A DNA stretch of 64,000 nt from Pseudomonas fortuita (GTDB lineage: Bacteria > Pseudomonadota > Gammaproteobacteria > Pseudomonadales > Pseudomonadaceae), in contig NZ_CP114035.2 in assembly GCF_026898135.2 (NCBI RefSeq), forward strand, positions 4,629,501-4,693,500. Reading direction: 5' to 3'. The position numbers and the translations under genes were made by a program. Under the pieces are notes generated by a model. That model saw only the letters and a program-made list of their open reading frames with translations, had not been told where the DNA came from and ran no database searches. Of this stretch, positions 30,605 to 38,528 are shown one piece after another. Every line of letters begins with the position of its first letter. The first letter of the stretch is position 1.

Positions 30605-31700
30605 TGTGATGCAAAGGCCACTGGCCTCTTCGCGGGGCAAGCCCGCTCCCACAGGTACGGTGCAGGTATCAGGCAGCGCGGACAACCACCCACAGGGGGG
30701 CTTTGTGGCCAGGCTGGAGTTGCCCTTGGCTGAAGCTACTGGCAGTTGATGTGATGCAAAGGCCACTGGCCTCTTCGCGGGGCAAGCCCGCTCCCACAGG
30801 TACGGTGCAGGTATCAGGCAGCGCGGACAACCATCCACAGGGGGGGGTTGTGGCCAGGCTGGTGCTGCCCTTGGCTGAAGCTGCTGGCAGTTAATGTGAT
30901 GTAAGGGCCACTGGCCTCTTCGCGGGGCAAGCCCGCTCCCACAAGTACGGTGCAGGTATCAGGCAGCGCGGACAACCATCCACAGGGGGGGCTTTGTGGC
31001 CAGGTTGGAGTTGCCCTTGGCTGAAGCTACTGGCAGTTGATGTGATGCAAAGGCCACTGGCCTCTTCGCGGGGCAAGCCCGCTCCCACAAGTACGGTGCA
31101 GGTATCAGGCAGCGCGGACAACCATCCACAGGGGGGGGCTTGGTGGCCAGGCTGGAGTTGCCCTTGGCTGAAGCTACTGGCAGTTGATGTGATGCAAAGG
31201 CCACTGGCCTCTTCGCGGGGCAAGCCCGCTCCCACAGGTACGGTGCAGGTATCAGGCAGCGCGGACAACCATCCACAGGGGGGGCTTTGTGGCCAGGCTG
31301 GAGTTGCCCTTGGCTGAAGCTACTGGCAGTTGATGTGATGCAAAGGCCACTGGCCTCTTCGCGGGGCAAGCCCGCTCCCACAAGTACGGTGCAGGTATCA
31401 GGCAGCGCGGACAACCATCCACAGGGGGGGCTTTGTGGCCAGGCTGGAGTTGCCCTTGGCTGAAGCTACTGGCAGTTGATGTGATGCAAAGGCCACTGGC
31501 CTCTTCGCGGGGCAAGCCCGCTCCCACAGGTACGGTGCAGGTATCAGGCAGCGCGGACAACCATCCACAGGGGGGGCTTGGTGGCCAGGCTGGAGTTGCC
31601 TTTGGCTGAAGCTACTGGCAGTTGATGTGATGTAAAGGCCACTGGCCTCTTCGCGGGGCAAGCCCGCTCCCACAGGTACGGTGCAGGTATCAGGCAGCGC
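30541..31700. repeat. Eight-copy tandem array, unit 145-147 bp (kinase 3' end plus REP)
   Basis: Units begin at 30541, 30686, 30831, 30976, 31122, 31269, 31415 and 31561, each at CCACCCACAG or CCATCCACAG. Each contains a G-run of 6-8, the sequence for the kinase C-terminus (FVARLELPLAEATGS and stop), then CTCTTCGCGGGGCAAGCCCG (a REP) and GGTATCAGGCAGCGCGGACA. Unit 1 is the true end of the kinase gene. Copies differ at few positions, so the array is young or homogenised. Unit-length differences come mainly from the G-run. Neither strand has a credible gene here. Confidence 0.95.
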
Positions 31701-31746
31701 ACAGTACCTGTGGGAGCGGGCTTGCCCCGCGAAGAGGCCAGTGGCC
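31637..31746. repeat. Terminal REPIN of the array, 43-bp perfect arms
   Basis: The left arm 31637-31679 (inside unit 8) and right arm 31704-31746 are perfect reverse complements over 43 bp, with a 24-bp loop. Only the last unit has the inverted partner, so the ancestral state was probably one kinase gene followed by one REPIN. Confidence 0.93.
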
Positions 31747-31775
31747 CTGATGCAATAAATCAGCCCCAGGCTGCG

Positions 31776-32333
31776 TTACTCGCCCCAGGCGCTGACGAAC
31801 TCGGTAGTGTCCAGCACCGGCGCAGTGCGCGGCTCGGTCAGCGGCGTGCCGACATACAGGTAACCGATCAACTCTTCATTCTGGGCCAGACCCAGGCCCT
31901 TGTGCACATGGGCATCGAAGGCCATGTCCCCGGTACGCCACACCGCCCCGATGCCTTGCGCATGCGCGGCAATCAGAATGCCGTGCGCCGCACAGCCGGC
32001 TGCCAGACGCTGCTCGGACTTGGGCACCTTGAAGTGGTCCTGCAGCTTGGCGATCACCACGATCAGCAGCGGCGCCCGCAGCGGCATGGCGCGGGCCTTG
32101 TCCAGCGCAGCCTGGCTGGCTTCGCCCTTGTTCTGCACCGCTTCAGCGAACAGCTCACCCAGCTTTTCACGGCCCTGGCCCTCGATGGTCAGGAAGCGCC
32201 ATGGTCGCAGCTGGCCATGATCCGGGGCGCGCAAGGCAGCCTGGAACAGCGCCTCGCGCTGTGCGGCATTGGGTGCCGGGTCAGTCAGGCGTGGCACGGA
32301 AACACGGTTGAGCAATGCGTCGAGAGCCTCCAT
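31776..32333 (-). CDS. Nitroreductase-family protein (YdjA type)
   Basis: This 185-residue FMN-dependent nitroreductase fold has the YdjA-like start ALLNRVSVPRLTDPAPN and the APDHGQLRPWRFLTIEGQ signature, then GIGAVWRTGDMAF. The small size matches YdjA, a minimal nitroreductase with unclear natural substrate. It is divergent from trkH. Confidence 0.9.
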   Translation of the reverse strand: MEALDALLNRVSVPRLTDPAPNAAQREALFQAALRAPDHGQLRPWRFLTIEGQGREKLGELFAEAVQNKGEASQAALDKARAMPLRAPLLIVVIAKLQDHFKVPKSEQRLAAGCAAHGILIAAHAQGIGAVWRTGDMAFDAHVHKGLGLAQNEELIGYLYVGTPLTEPRTAPVLDTTEFVSAWGE

Positions 32334-32435
32334 CGGCTACCCTCCTGGCAGTTGAATGTGCGGCCATTCTAGCGTTTACATCACCAGACCCATAGGTAGA
32401 ATGGCGCCCTTCCGTTTCGAGTCAGAGCAGATCAC

Positions 32436-33890
32436 ATGGCGTTGCCGACCTTAAGGATCATTGGTTTCATCATCGGCATCTTCCTGATTACCCTCGCCGT
32501 CGGCATGGCTGTGCCCATGGCGACCCTGGTGATCTTCGAGCGCACTGGTGACATGCCCTCCTTCCTCTGGTCGAGCCTGATCACCTTCATCGCCGGCCTG
32601 GCCCTGGTGGTACAGGGCCGCCCCGAGCATGTCCACCTGCGCCCGCGTGACATGTACCTGCTCACGGTCAGCAGCTGGCTGGTGGTGTGCGTGTTTGCCG
32701 CCCTGCCGTTCCTGCTGACCCAGCACATCAGCTACACCGACGCCTTCTTCGAGAGCATGTCGGGCATCACCGCTACCGGCGCTACCGTACTCAGCGGGCT
32801 CGATAACATGTCGCCGGGTATTCTCATGTGGCGCTCGATGCTTCACTGGCTCGGCGGCATCGGCTTCATCGCCATGGCGGTGGCGATCCTGCCATTGCTG
32901 CGCATCGGCGGCATGCGCCTGTTCCAGACCGAATCGTCCGACCGCTCGGAAAAGGTCATGCCACGCTCGCACATGGTGGCCAAGTCGATCGTGGGGGTGT
33001 ACGTCGGCTTCTCTATCCTCGGCTCGCTGGCCTTCTGGTGGGCGGGGATGAGCCCGTTCGATGCAATCAACCACGCCATGTCGGCAATCTCCACCGGCGG
33101 CTTCTCCACCTCCGACCAGTCGCTGGCAAAATGGGATATCCCGGCCGTGCACTGGGTCGCGGTGGTGGTCATGATCATGGGCAGCCTGCCGTTCACCCTT
33201 TACGTCGCGACCCTGCGTGGCAACCGCAGGGCGCTGATCCGTGACCAGCAGGTGCAAGGTTTGCTGGGCATGCTGGTGGTTACCTGGTTGGTCCTGGGCA
33301 CCTGGTACTGGTACAGCACCAACCTGCACTGGCTCGATGCCCTGCGCCACGTAGCCTTGAACGTGACCTCGGTGGTCACTACCACCGGCTTCGCCCTGGG
33401 CGACTACAGCCTGTGGGGCAACTTTTCGCTGATGCTGTTCTTCTACCTGGGCTTCGTCGGCGGCTGCTCCGGCTCGACCGCAGGCGGTATCAAGATTTTC
33501 CGCTTCCAGGTGGCCTACATCCTGCTCAAGGCCAGCCTCAACCAACTGATCCACCCGCGTGCGGTGATCAAGCAGAAATACAACGGCCACCGCCTCGACG
33601 AAGACATCGTGCGCTCGATTCTGACGTTCTCGTTCTTCTTCGCCATCACCATCTGCGTCATGGCCCTGTTGCTGTCGTTGCTGGGCGTGGACTGGATGAC
33701 CGCATTGACCGGCGCTGCCGGCACAGTTTCGGGTGTAGGCCCGGGCTTGGGTGAAGTGATCGGCCCGTCGGGCAACTATGCCACGCTGCCGGACGCGGCC
33801 AAGTGGATCCTGGCGGCCGGCATGCTGCTTGGCCGCCTGGAAATCATTACGGTGCTGGTGCTGTGTATGCCGGCGTTCTGGCGTCACTGA
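32436..33890 (+). CDS. trkH: Trk potassium uptake protein TrkH
   Basis: This 484-residue membrane protein has 10-12 hydrophobic segments. The four pore-loop selectivity regions appear near MSGITATGATVLSGLDNMSPG, AISTGGFSTSDQS, VVTTTGFALGDYS and GTVSGVGPGLGEVIGP. It imports K+ with cytoplasmic TrkA (not in the window). Its last 44 bp overlap the end of the convergent AraC gene. Confidence 0.95.
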   Translation: MALPTLRIIGFIIGIFLITLAVGMAVPMATLVIFERTGDMPSFLWSSLITFIAGLALVVQGRPEHVHLRPRDMYLLTVSSWLVVCVFAALPFLLTQHISYTDAFFESMSGITATGATVLSGLDNMSPGILMWRSMLHWLGGIGFIAMAVAILPLLRIGGMRLFQTESSDRSEKVMPRSHMVAKSIVGVYVGFSILGSLAFWWAGMSPFDAINHAMSAISTGGFSTSDQSLAKWDIPAVHWVAVVVMIMGSLPFTLYVATLRGNRRALIRDQQVQGLLGMLVVTWLVLGTWYWYSTNLHWLDALRHVALNVTSVVTTTGFALGDYSLWGNFSLMLFFYLGFVGGCSGSTAGGIKIFRFQVAYILLKASLNQLIHPRAVIKQKYNGHRLDEDIVRSILTFSFFFAITICVMALLLSLLGVDWMTALTGAAGTVSGVGPGLGEVIGPSGNYATLPDAAKWILAAGMLLGRLEIITVLVLCMPAFWRH

Positions 33891-34908
33891 CCCCCTCGGC
33901 GTCCGTGCCGAGGCGGGCGCGGTACTCGCTTGGGGTGGCATCGAACCAGCGGCGGAATGCCCGGTAGAAATTGCTGGGGTCGGCAAAGCCCAGCAGGTAG
34001 GCGGTTTCCAGCAGTGTCATGCCCGGCTGGGCCAGGTATTGCTCGGCCAGCTCGCGACGGGTGTCATCAAGCAAGCTCTGGAAACTGGTGCCCTCCTCCT
34101 GCAGACGCCGCTGCAAGGTGCGCTGCGACAAGTGCAAGGCCTGGGCCAGGGTTTCGCGCTTGGGTTCCCCCTGCGGCAAGATGCGGCACAACACCTGCCG
34201 CACGCGGTGGGTAACCCGGCTTTCGGAAAATCGTGCCAGGTACTCCCCGGCAAAACGGTCGTGCAGCACCGCCATGGCCTCGTTGGCAGTCGGCAGCGGC
34301 GCCTCCATGTCGGCCCGTTCGAACACCAGCGCATCGTGCGGCGCGCCGAACACCAGGGGCGAATGGAACGCCACTTTGTACGGCTCGACATTCTTTGGCT
34401 GCGGCCCCTGCACCAGTACCCGGCGCGGCTGTACCGGCCGCCCACTGAGCCATTTGCTCAGCGCCAGCGCACAGGCCAGCGATGCTTCGGCACTGTGCCG
34501 GGTCGGGGGCAGATGGTCGCCATGCACCGTCAGGATCAGCGAATAGCCCTCGTCGCCAAGGACAAAACTGAGATCGGAGCTTTCGGCGATGATGCGCTGG
34601 TACCGCACCAGGCGCTGGAAGCCTTCTGCCAGGGTGCGGCTGGACATCAATGCATAGCCCACCACATGGAACGAAGCCGGCCGTACCACGCGGGCCATGT
34701 TCAGGCCAATGGCTTCATTGCCTGACAGCTCCACCGCCAGCTGCCACAGCCGGGTCATGGAATCTTGCGGAAAACGTGCATCGGGGTCGTCGAGGGCAGC
34801 GAAGTCCAGCCCCAGTTGCTTGAACATGGACGGGCAGTCCAGCCCTTCCAGTTCGAGCGCCTTCACAATCCCTGATGCCCAGCTGGCTGACGTGGTTCTT
34901 TCGCTCAT
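33847..34908 (-). CDS. AraC-family regulator with arabinose-binding-like N-terminal domain (OruR/VirR type)
   Basis: This 353-residue regulator has an N-terminal PF12625-like domain (WQLAVELSGNEAIGLNMARVVRPASFHVVGYAL) and a C-terminal HTH-18 (ETLAQALHLSQRTLQRRLQEEG and LLETAYLLGFADPSNFYRAFRRWFDATPSEYR). This architecture is common in pseudomonads (OruR, VqsM, ArgR-unlike). The start MSERTTSASW is used. Target is unknown. Its 3' end overlaps trkH tail to tail by 44 bp. Confidence 0.87.
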   Translation of the reverse strand: MSERTTSASWASGIVKALELEGLDCPSMFKQLGLDFAALDDPDARFPQDSMTRLWQLAVELSGNEAIGLNMARVVRPASFHVVGYALMSSRTLAEGFQRLVRYQRIIAESSDLSFVLGDEGYSLILTVHGDHLPPTRHSAEASLACALALSKWLSGRPVQPRRVLVQGPQPKNVEPYKVAFHSPLVFGAPHDALVFERADMEAPLPTANEAMAVLHDRFAGEYLARFSESRVTHRVRQVLCRILPQGEPKRETLAQALHLSQRTLQRRLQEEGTSFQSLLDDTRRELAEQYLAQPGMTLLETAYLLGFADPSNFYRAFRRWFDATPSEYRARLGTDAEGVSDARTPAYTAPAP

Positions 34909-35062
34909 GACAGGCTTCTTTTTACCGACCGCTCCTGCGGTGAACCCCAAGGATACTCATTTGGCGCCTATTGTCACTGGTAGGCCCCGTCAGTCACTCT
35001 AGACTCGAATCAGGCTCCACGCCGTGCATCTTGTCCAGAAGTATTAATCCCGGAGCACTGCC

Positions 35063-35374
35063 ATGAACCGCACAGCGCAGTATCGCAGTTTTGCCGAGTT
35101 CTATCCTTACTACCTGGGGGAGCACAGCAACCCCACCTGCCGCCGCCTGCACTTTGTCGGCACCAGCTTGGTAATAGCGCTGCTGGCCTACACCATTGGC
35201 AGTGGCAAATGGTTGCTTTTGCTGGCCGTGCCGCTGTTCGGCTATGGCTTCGCCTGGGTCGGGCACTTCTTTTTCGAAAAGAACCGGCCGGCGACCTTCA
35301 CCTACCCGCTGTACAGCCTGGCCGGGGATTTCGTGATGTTCCGGGATATCTTGCTGGGCAAGATCCGGCTATAG
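35063..35374 (+). CDS. Mpo1-like (DUF962) membrane protein
   Basis: This 103-residue protein has two or three hydrophobic segments and the motif YYLGEHSNPTCRRLHFVGT (H-x-NP-x3-R-x2-H), plus WVGHFFFEKNRPATFTYPLYS. This is the DUF962 signature; yeast Mpo1 is an Fe-dependent dioxygenase of 2-hydroxy fatty acids. A bacterial role is inferred only. A possible ribosome-binding site (CGGAGCACTGCC) precedes the ATG. Confidence 0.85.
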   Translation: MNRTAQYRSFAEFYPYYLGEHSNPTCRRLHFVGTSLVIALLAYTIGSGKWLLLLAVPLFGYGFAWVGHFFFEKNRPATFTYPLYSLAGDFVMFRDILLGKIRL

Positions 35375-35413
35375 ACATTGAGGGCGGGTTGCGGCCCCAT
35401 GGTTCTGCAGCCT

Positions 35414-36226
35414 CTAAGCCGGCTCACGCGACGCCGCCACTGCCTGCGCTTCCCGCGCCTGGGCATCGGCCAACCGATACAGCTCCATACGGCCATCCCA
35501 ATGCTCGATCAGCGCCGTGCACGACTCCACCCAGTCTCCGCAATTGAGGTAGTCCACCTCGCCCACCTTGCGGATCTCGGCATGGTGGATATGCCCACAC
35601 ACCACCCCGTGCAAACCACGCCGGGTGCACTCATGGGCAATGGCATCCTCGAAGTCGCTGATGAAGTTCACCGCGCCCTTGACCTTGTGCTTCAGGTACG
35701 CCGACAGCGACCAGTAACCATAGCCATACCGCGCACGCCAGTGGTTGAGCCAACGGTTGAGCACCAACGTGAACCCGTAGGCACGATCACCGAGAAACGC
35801 CAGCCAGCGGTGGTAACGGGTAATCACGTCGAACTGGTCACCATGGATCACCAGCAGGCGGCGGCCATCGGCGGTCAGGTGTTCGGCCTCATCCACCAGC
35901 TGGATGTTGCCCAGGATCAGCTTCGAGTAGCGGCGCAGGAATTCGTCATGGTTGCCGGTGACGTAGATCACCTCGGTACCGCGCTTGCTCATGGTCAGCA
36001 AGCGGCGGATCACGTTGGTGTGGGCTTGTGGCCAGTAAATGCCACCGCGCAGTTTCCAGCCATCGATGATGTCGCCTACCAGGTACACGCGGTCGGCCTG
36101 GTAGCCCTTGAGGAACTGCGACAGGTGTTCGGCCTGGCAGTCGCGTGTCCCCAGGTGGACATCGGAGATCCACAGGGTACGCACGCGTTGCTTGCGCGAG
36201 GGACGGGAGAGTTCGGCATGGGTCAT
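35414..36226 (-). CDS. Calcineurin-like phosphoesterase related to LpxH (UDP-2,3-diacylglucosamine diphosphatase)
   Basis: This 270-residue metallophosphoesterase has the motifs ISDVHLGTRD, VGDIIDGW, VTGNHDEFLR, VIHGDQFD and VVCGHIHHAEI, the full di-metal site. It is of the LpxH2-like family; whether it acts in lipid A synthesis in an organism that also has a canonical LpxH is uncertain. The start MTHAELSRPSRK with GGAG 8 nt before is chosen. Confidence 0.85.
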   Translation of the reverse strand: MTHAELSRPSRKQRVRTLWISDVHLGTRDCQAEHLSQFLKGYQADRVYLVGDIIDGWKLRGGIYWPQAHTNVIRRLLTMSKRGTEVIYVTGNHDEFLRRYSKLILGNIQLVDEAEHLTADGRRLLVIHGDQFDVITRYHRWLAFLGDRAYGFTLVLNRWLNHWRARYGYGYWSLSAYLKHKVKGAVNFISDFEDAIAHECTRRGLHGVVCGHIHHAEIRKVGEVDYLNCGDWVESCTALIEHWDGRMELYRLADAQAREAQAVAASREPA

Positions 36227-36353
36227 GGACAGGCTCCGGCGCAGTTTGCTGGAGACTGGCAGGCGCGCATGACAGCGCCGTGGCAAAACGGTTACCGGTG
36301 ATCGCCTGCCGGGAATGAGGCACAATGCGGATCTGCCCTGCGAGGACGCCCCC

Positions 36354-37121
36354 ATGACCGCCGGCCCGATACTCTCGCTGCGCCATTACCGCGACAGCCT
36401 GATCGCCCACAGCCACGAACACCCGCAACTGGTGTTCGGCCTGCGTGGCCGCCTGGAGTTCGAGGTACAGGGGCAAGGCGCCGGGATCGACCGGCAAGGG
36501 CTGGTCGTGGTCCCGGCAGGCGCGCATCACACCTGCGCCAGCGATGGCGGCAGCCACTGCCTGGTGCTTGATGTGCCTGGCGAGCAGTGGCTGCACGAGC
36601 AGCTGGGCGAGCATGCCGATGCCAGCCGCCGCCTGCTCGACCGCCCCGCCGCGCTGGGCCTGGACGACCGTCAGCAACAGTTGGTGGACTGGCTGGCGGC
36701 CAGCCCCATGGACGACCCGCTGATTGCCCGGCAAGGCGCAGCGCTGTTGCTGGCCAGCCTCAACTGCACGGCAGCAGCCAACGTGCGCCCCAGCCAGCGC
36801 CTACCCTATGCAGCCTTCGATGCCCATATCGAGCAGCATGCTGCCTACCCGTTGCAGGTCGCCGACCTGGCGCGCATCGCCGGGCTGTCCGGCGCCCGGC
36901 TGCATGCGCGGTTTACTGCCGAATGCGGCATGACACCGATGGACTACATTCGCCAGCGGCGCTTGCTCAAGGCGCGGCGGCTGGTGGTGCAGACCGTGCT
37001 ACCGATGAGTGAAATTGCGGCGCAGGTGGGGTATTGCTCGCAGAGTGCGTTTTCAGCGGCGATGTTGCGGGCGTTCGGGTGTACGCCAATGGCTTTGCGG
37101 CGAGAGCCTGGCGACAACTGA
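36354..37121 (+). CDS. AraC-family regulator with cupin sensor
   Basis: This 255-residue protein has an N-terminal cupin (SHEHPQLVFGLRGRLEFEVQG) and C-terminal HTH (LQVADLARIAGLSGARLHARF, MSEIAAQVGYCSQSAFSAAMLRAFGCTPMALRR). It lies 167 bp before an EamA transporter in the same direction, with a REPIN between, so it may regulate that transporter. Confidence 0.87.
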   Translation: MTAGPILSLRHYRDSLIAHSHEHPQLVFGLRGRLEFEVQGQGAGIDRQGLVVVPAGAHHTCASDGGSHCLVLDVPGEQWLHEQLGEHADASRRLLDRPAALGLDDRQQQLVDWLAASPMDDPLIARQGAALLLASLNCTAAANVRPSQRLPYAAFDAHIEQHAAYPLQVADLARIAGLSGARLHARFTAECGMTPMDYIRQRRLLKARRLVVQTVLPMSEIAAQVGYCSQSAFSAAMLRAFGCTPMALRREPGDN

Positions 37122-37172
37122 CAGCAGTCTTGCGACAGAAATCGTTGGCCTGTGGTTTTACACTTTGCCAGT

Positions 37173-37256
37173 GCCGGCCTCTTCGCAGCACAAGGCTGCT
37201 CCTACAGAATACGCACAGTCCCTGTAGAAGCAGCCTTGTGCTGCGAAGAGGCCGGC
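37173..37256. repeat. REPIN variant
   Basis: The arms contain GGCCTCTTCGCAGCACAAGG and CCTTGTGCTGCGAAGAGGCC and face each other across a short loop. It is a different sequence subtype from the GGGGCAAGCCCG type elsewhere in the window. Confidence 0.9.
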
Positions 37257-37288
37257 AACGTCGATAAAGATCTTGAGCAAGGACCACC

Positions 37289-38179
37289 ATGAACCACCGC
37301 ACCGCCCTCGGCGCCCTGCACATTGGCGCGCTGTTCTTCGGCCTGACCGGCGTCTTCGGCAAACTGGCCGCCACTGCCAGCCCGGCGATCATCGTCTTCG
37401 GCCGCGCCGCCTTCGCCGTACTCGCCCTGGCCCTGTTCGCCAGCCTGACCGGCCCGGGCTGGCAACGCCTGAGCAGCCAGGATATCCGTCGCCTGCTGCT
37501 CGGCGGTGTGCTGCTGGCCGGCCACTGGGTCAGTTTCTTCATTGCCGTCAAAGTTGGCGGCGTGGCCATCGCCACCCTCGGTTTCGCCAGTTTCCCGGCC
37601 TTCACCGTCATCCTCGAAGGCCTGCTGTTCCGCGAGCGCATCCGCCGCAACGAGGCCGTGCTGGTGCTGCTGGTCAGCATCGGCCTGATACTGGTCACGC
37701 CAGATTTCGACCTGGCCAGCGAGGCCACTGGCGGCCTGCTCTGGGCACTGCTGTCAGGGCTGCTGTTCTCGCTGCTGTCCCTCACCAACCGCGCCGGCTC
37801 CGGGCGTTTGCCAGCAGTACAGGCTGCCCTGTGGCAGAACCTGGTGGTAAGCCTGTGCCTGCTGCCGTTCGCCGCACCAGGTCTGGCAGGCGTGGCGGCC
37901 ATGGACTGGCTGTGGATCGCCCTGCTCGGCATCTTCTGCACCGGCGTGGCGCACAGCCTGTTCGTCGCCAGCCTGGCGGTGATCAAGGCGCGCACCGCCG
38001 CCGTGGTGTTCGGCATGGAGCCGGTCTATGGCATTGCCGTGGCCTGGGTGGTGTTCGCCGAAACCCCGACCTTGCGCATGCTGCTGGGCGGCGCGCTGAT
38101 CATCTTCGCCATCGTGCTGTCCAGCCGCATGACCCGCGAACAACCACCCAAGCAGCGGCCACTGGCCGAGGGCGCCTGA
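37289..38179 (+). CDS. EamA/DMT-family transporter
   Basis: This 296-residue protein has 10 hydrophobic segments in two EamA repeats (ALHIGALFFGLTGVFGKLAATASPA; ALLSGLLFSLLSLTNRAG ... GMEPVYGIAVAWVVFAETPTLRMLLGGALIIFA). Substrate is unknown; relatives export amino acids or metabolites. Its stop codon directly abuts the stop codon of the convergent SelW-like gene. Confidence 0.9.
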   Translation: MNHRTALGALHIGALFFGLTGVFGKLAATASPAIIVFGRAAFAVLALALFASLTGPGWQRLSSQDIRRLLLGGVLLAGHWVSFFIAVKVGGVAIATLGFASFPAFTVILEGLLFRERIRRNEAVLVLLVSIGLILVTPDFDLASEATGGLLWALLSGLLFSLLSLTNRAGSGRLPAVQAALWQNLVVSLCLLPFAAPGLAGVAAMDWLWIALLGIFCTGVAHSLFVASLAVIKARTAAVVFGMEPVYGIAVAWVVFAETPTLRMLLGGALIIFAIVLSSRMTREQPPKQRPLAEGA

Positions 38180-38461
38180 TCAGCGGTCGTTGTGGCCAAG
38201 GTCACGCTGCGGGTCGATCTGGTCGCGTACCCGCTGTTTCAGCACCTTGGCCTCGGGGAAGCCGCCGTCGGCCTTGCGCTCCCAGATCTGCACGCCATTG
38301 CAGGTAATGCAGAAGACCCCGCCGGTGCCCGGTGACAGCGCGACCTGGCCAAGGTCGTCGGCAAACGTGCTGAGCAGTTCCTGGGCCAGCCAGGCAGCGC
38401 GCAGCAGCCACTGGCACTGGGTGCAATAAGTGATGACGATTTCGGGCTTGTTGTCGGCCAT
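38180..38461 (-). CDS. SelT/SelW/SelH-family (Rdx) thioredoxin-like protein
   Basis: This 93-residue protein has the redox motif CxxC in ITYCTQCQWLLRAAWLAQELL, where selenoproteins have Cys-x-x-Sec, and the Rdx core GQVALSPGTGGVFCITCNGVQIWERK. A second CxxC (CITC) is present. Function is probably redox-related but not established. Its 3' end abuts the EamA gene with no spacer. Confidence 0.9.
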   Translation of the reverse strand: MADNKPEIVITYCTQCQWLLRAAWLAQELLSTFADDLGQVALSPGTGGVFCITCNGVQIWERKADGGFPEAKVLKQRVRDQIDPQRDLGHNDR

Positions 38462-38528
38462 GCTGAGGCATCTCCAGGTAAGGGGCCGCTTATACTAGCG
38501 GTCTTTAGCCCACGGTTTGAGACTCACG

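Noticed and set aside
30145..31673. Minus-strand open frames with repeated peptides such as CLIPAPYLWERACPAKRPVA
   Set aside because: These are translations of the 146-bp array and its REP elements. The unit length is not a multiple of three in most copies, there is no ribosome-binding site, and each frame changes from copy to copy.
30541..31700. CRISPR array
   Set aside because: The whole unit repeats without unique spacers, the unit is about 146 bp, and no cas genes are in the window.
37273..38307. A 344-codon plus-strand frame rich in Arg and Pro
   Set aside because: It is an alternative frame of the EamA gene; the EamA frame has ten membrane segments and a normal start.
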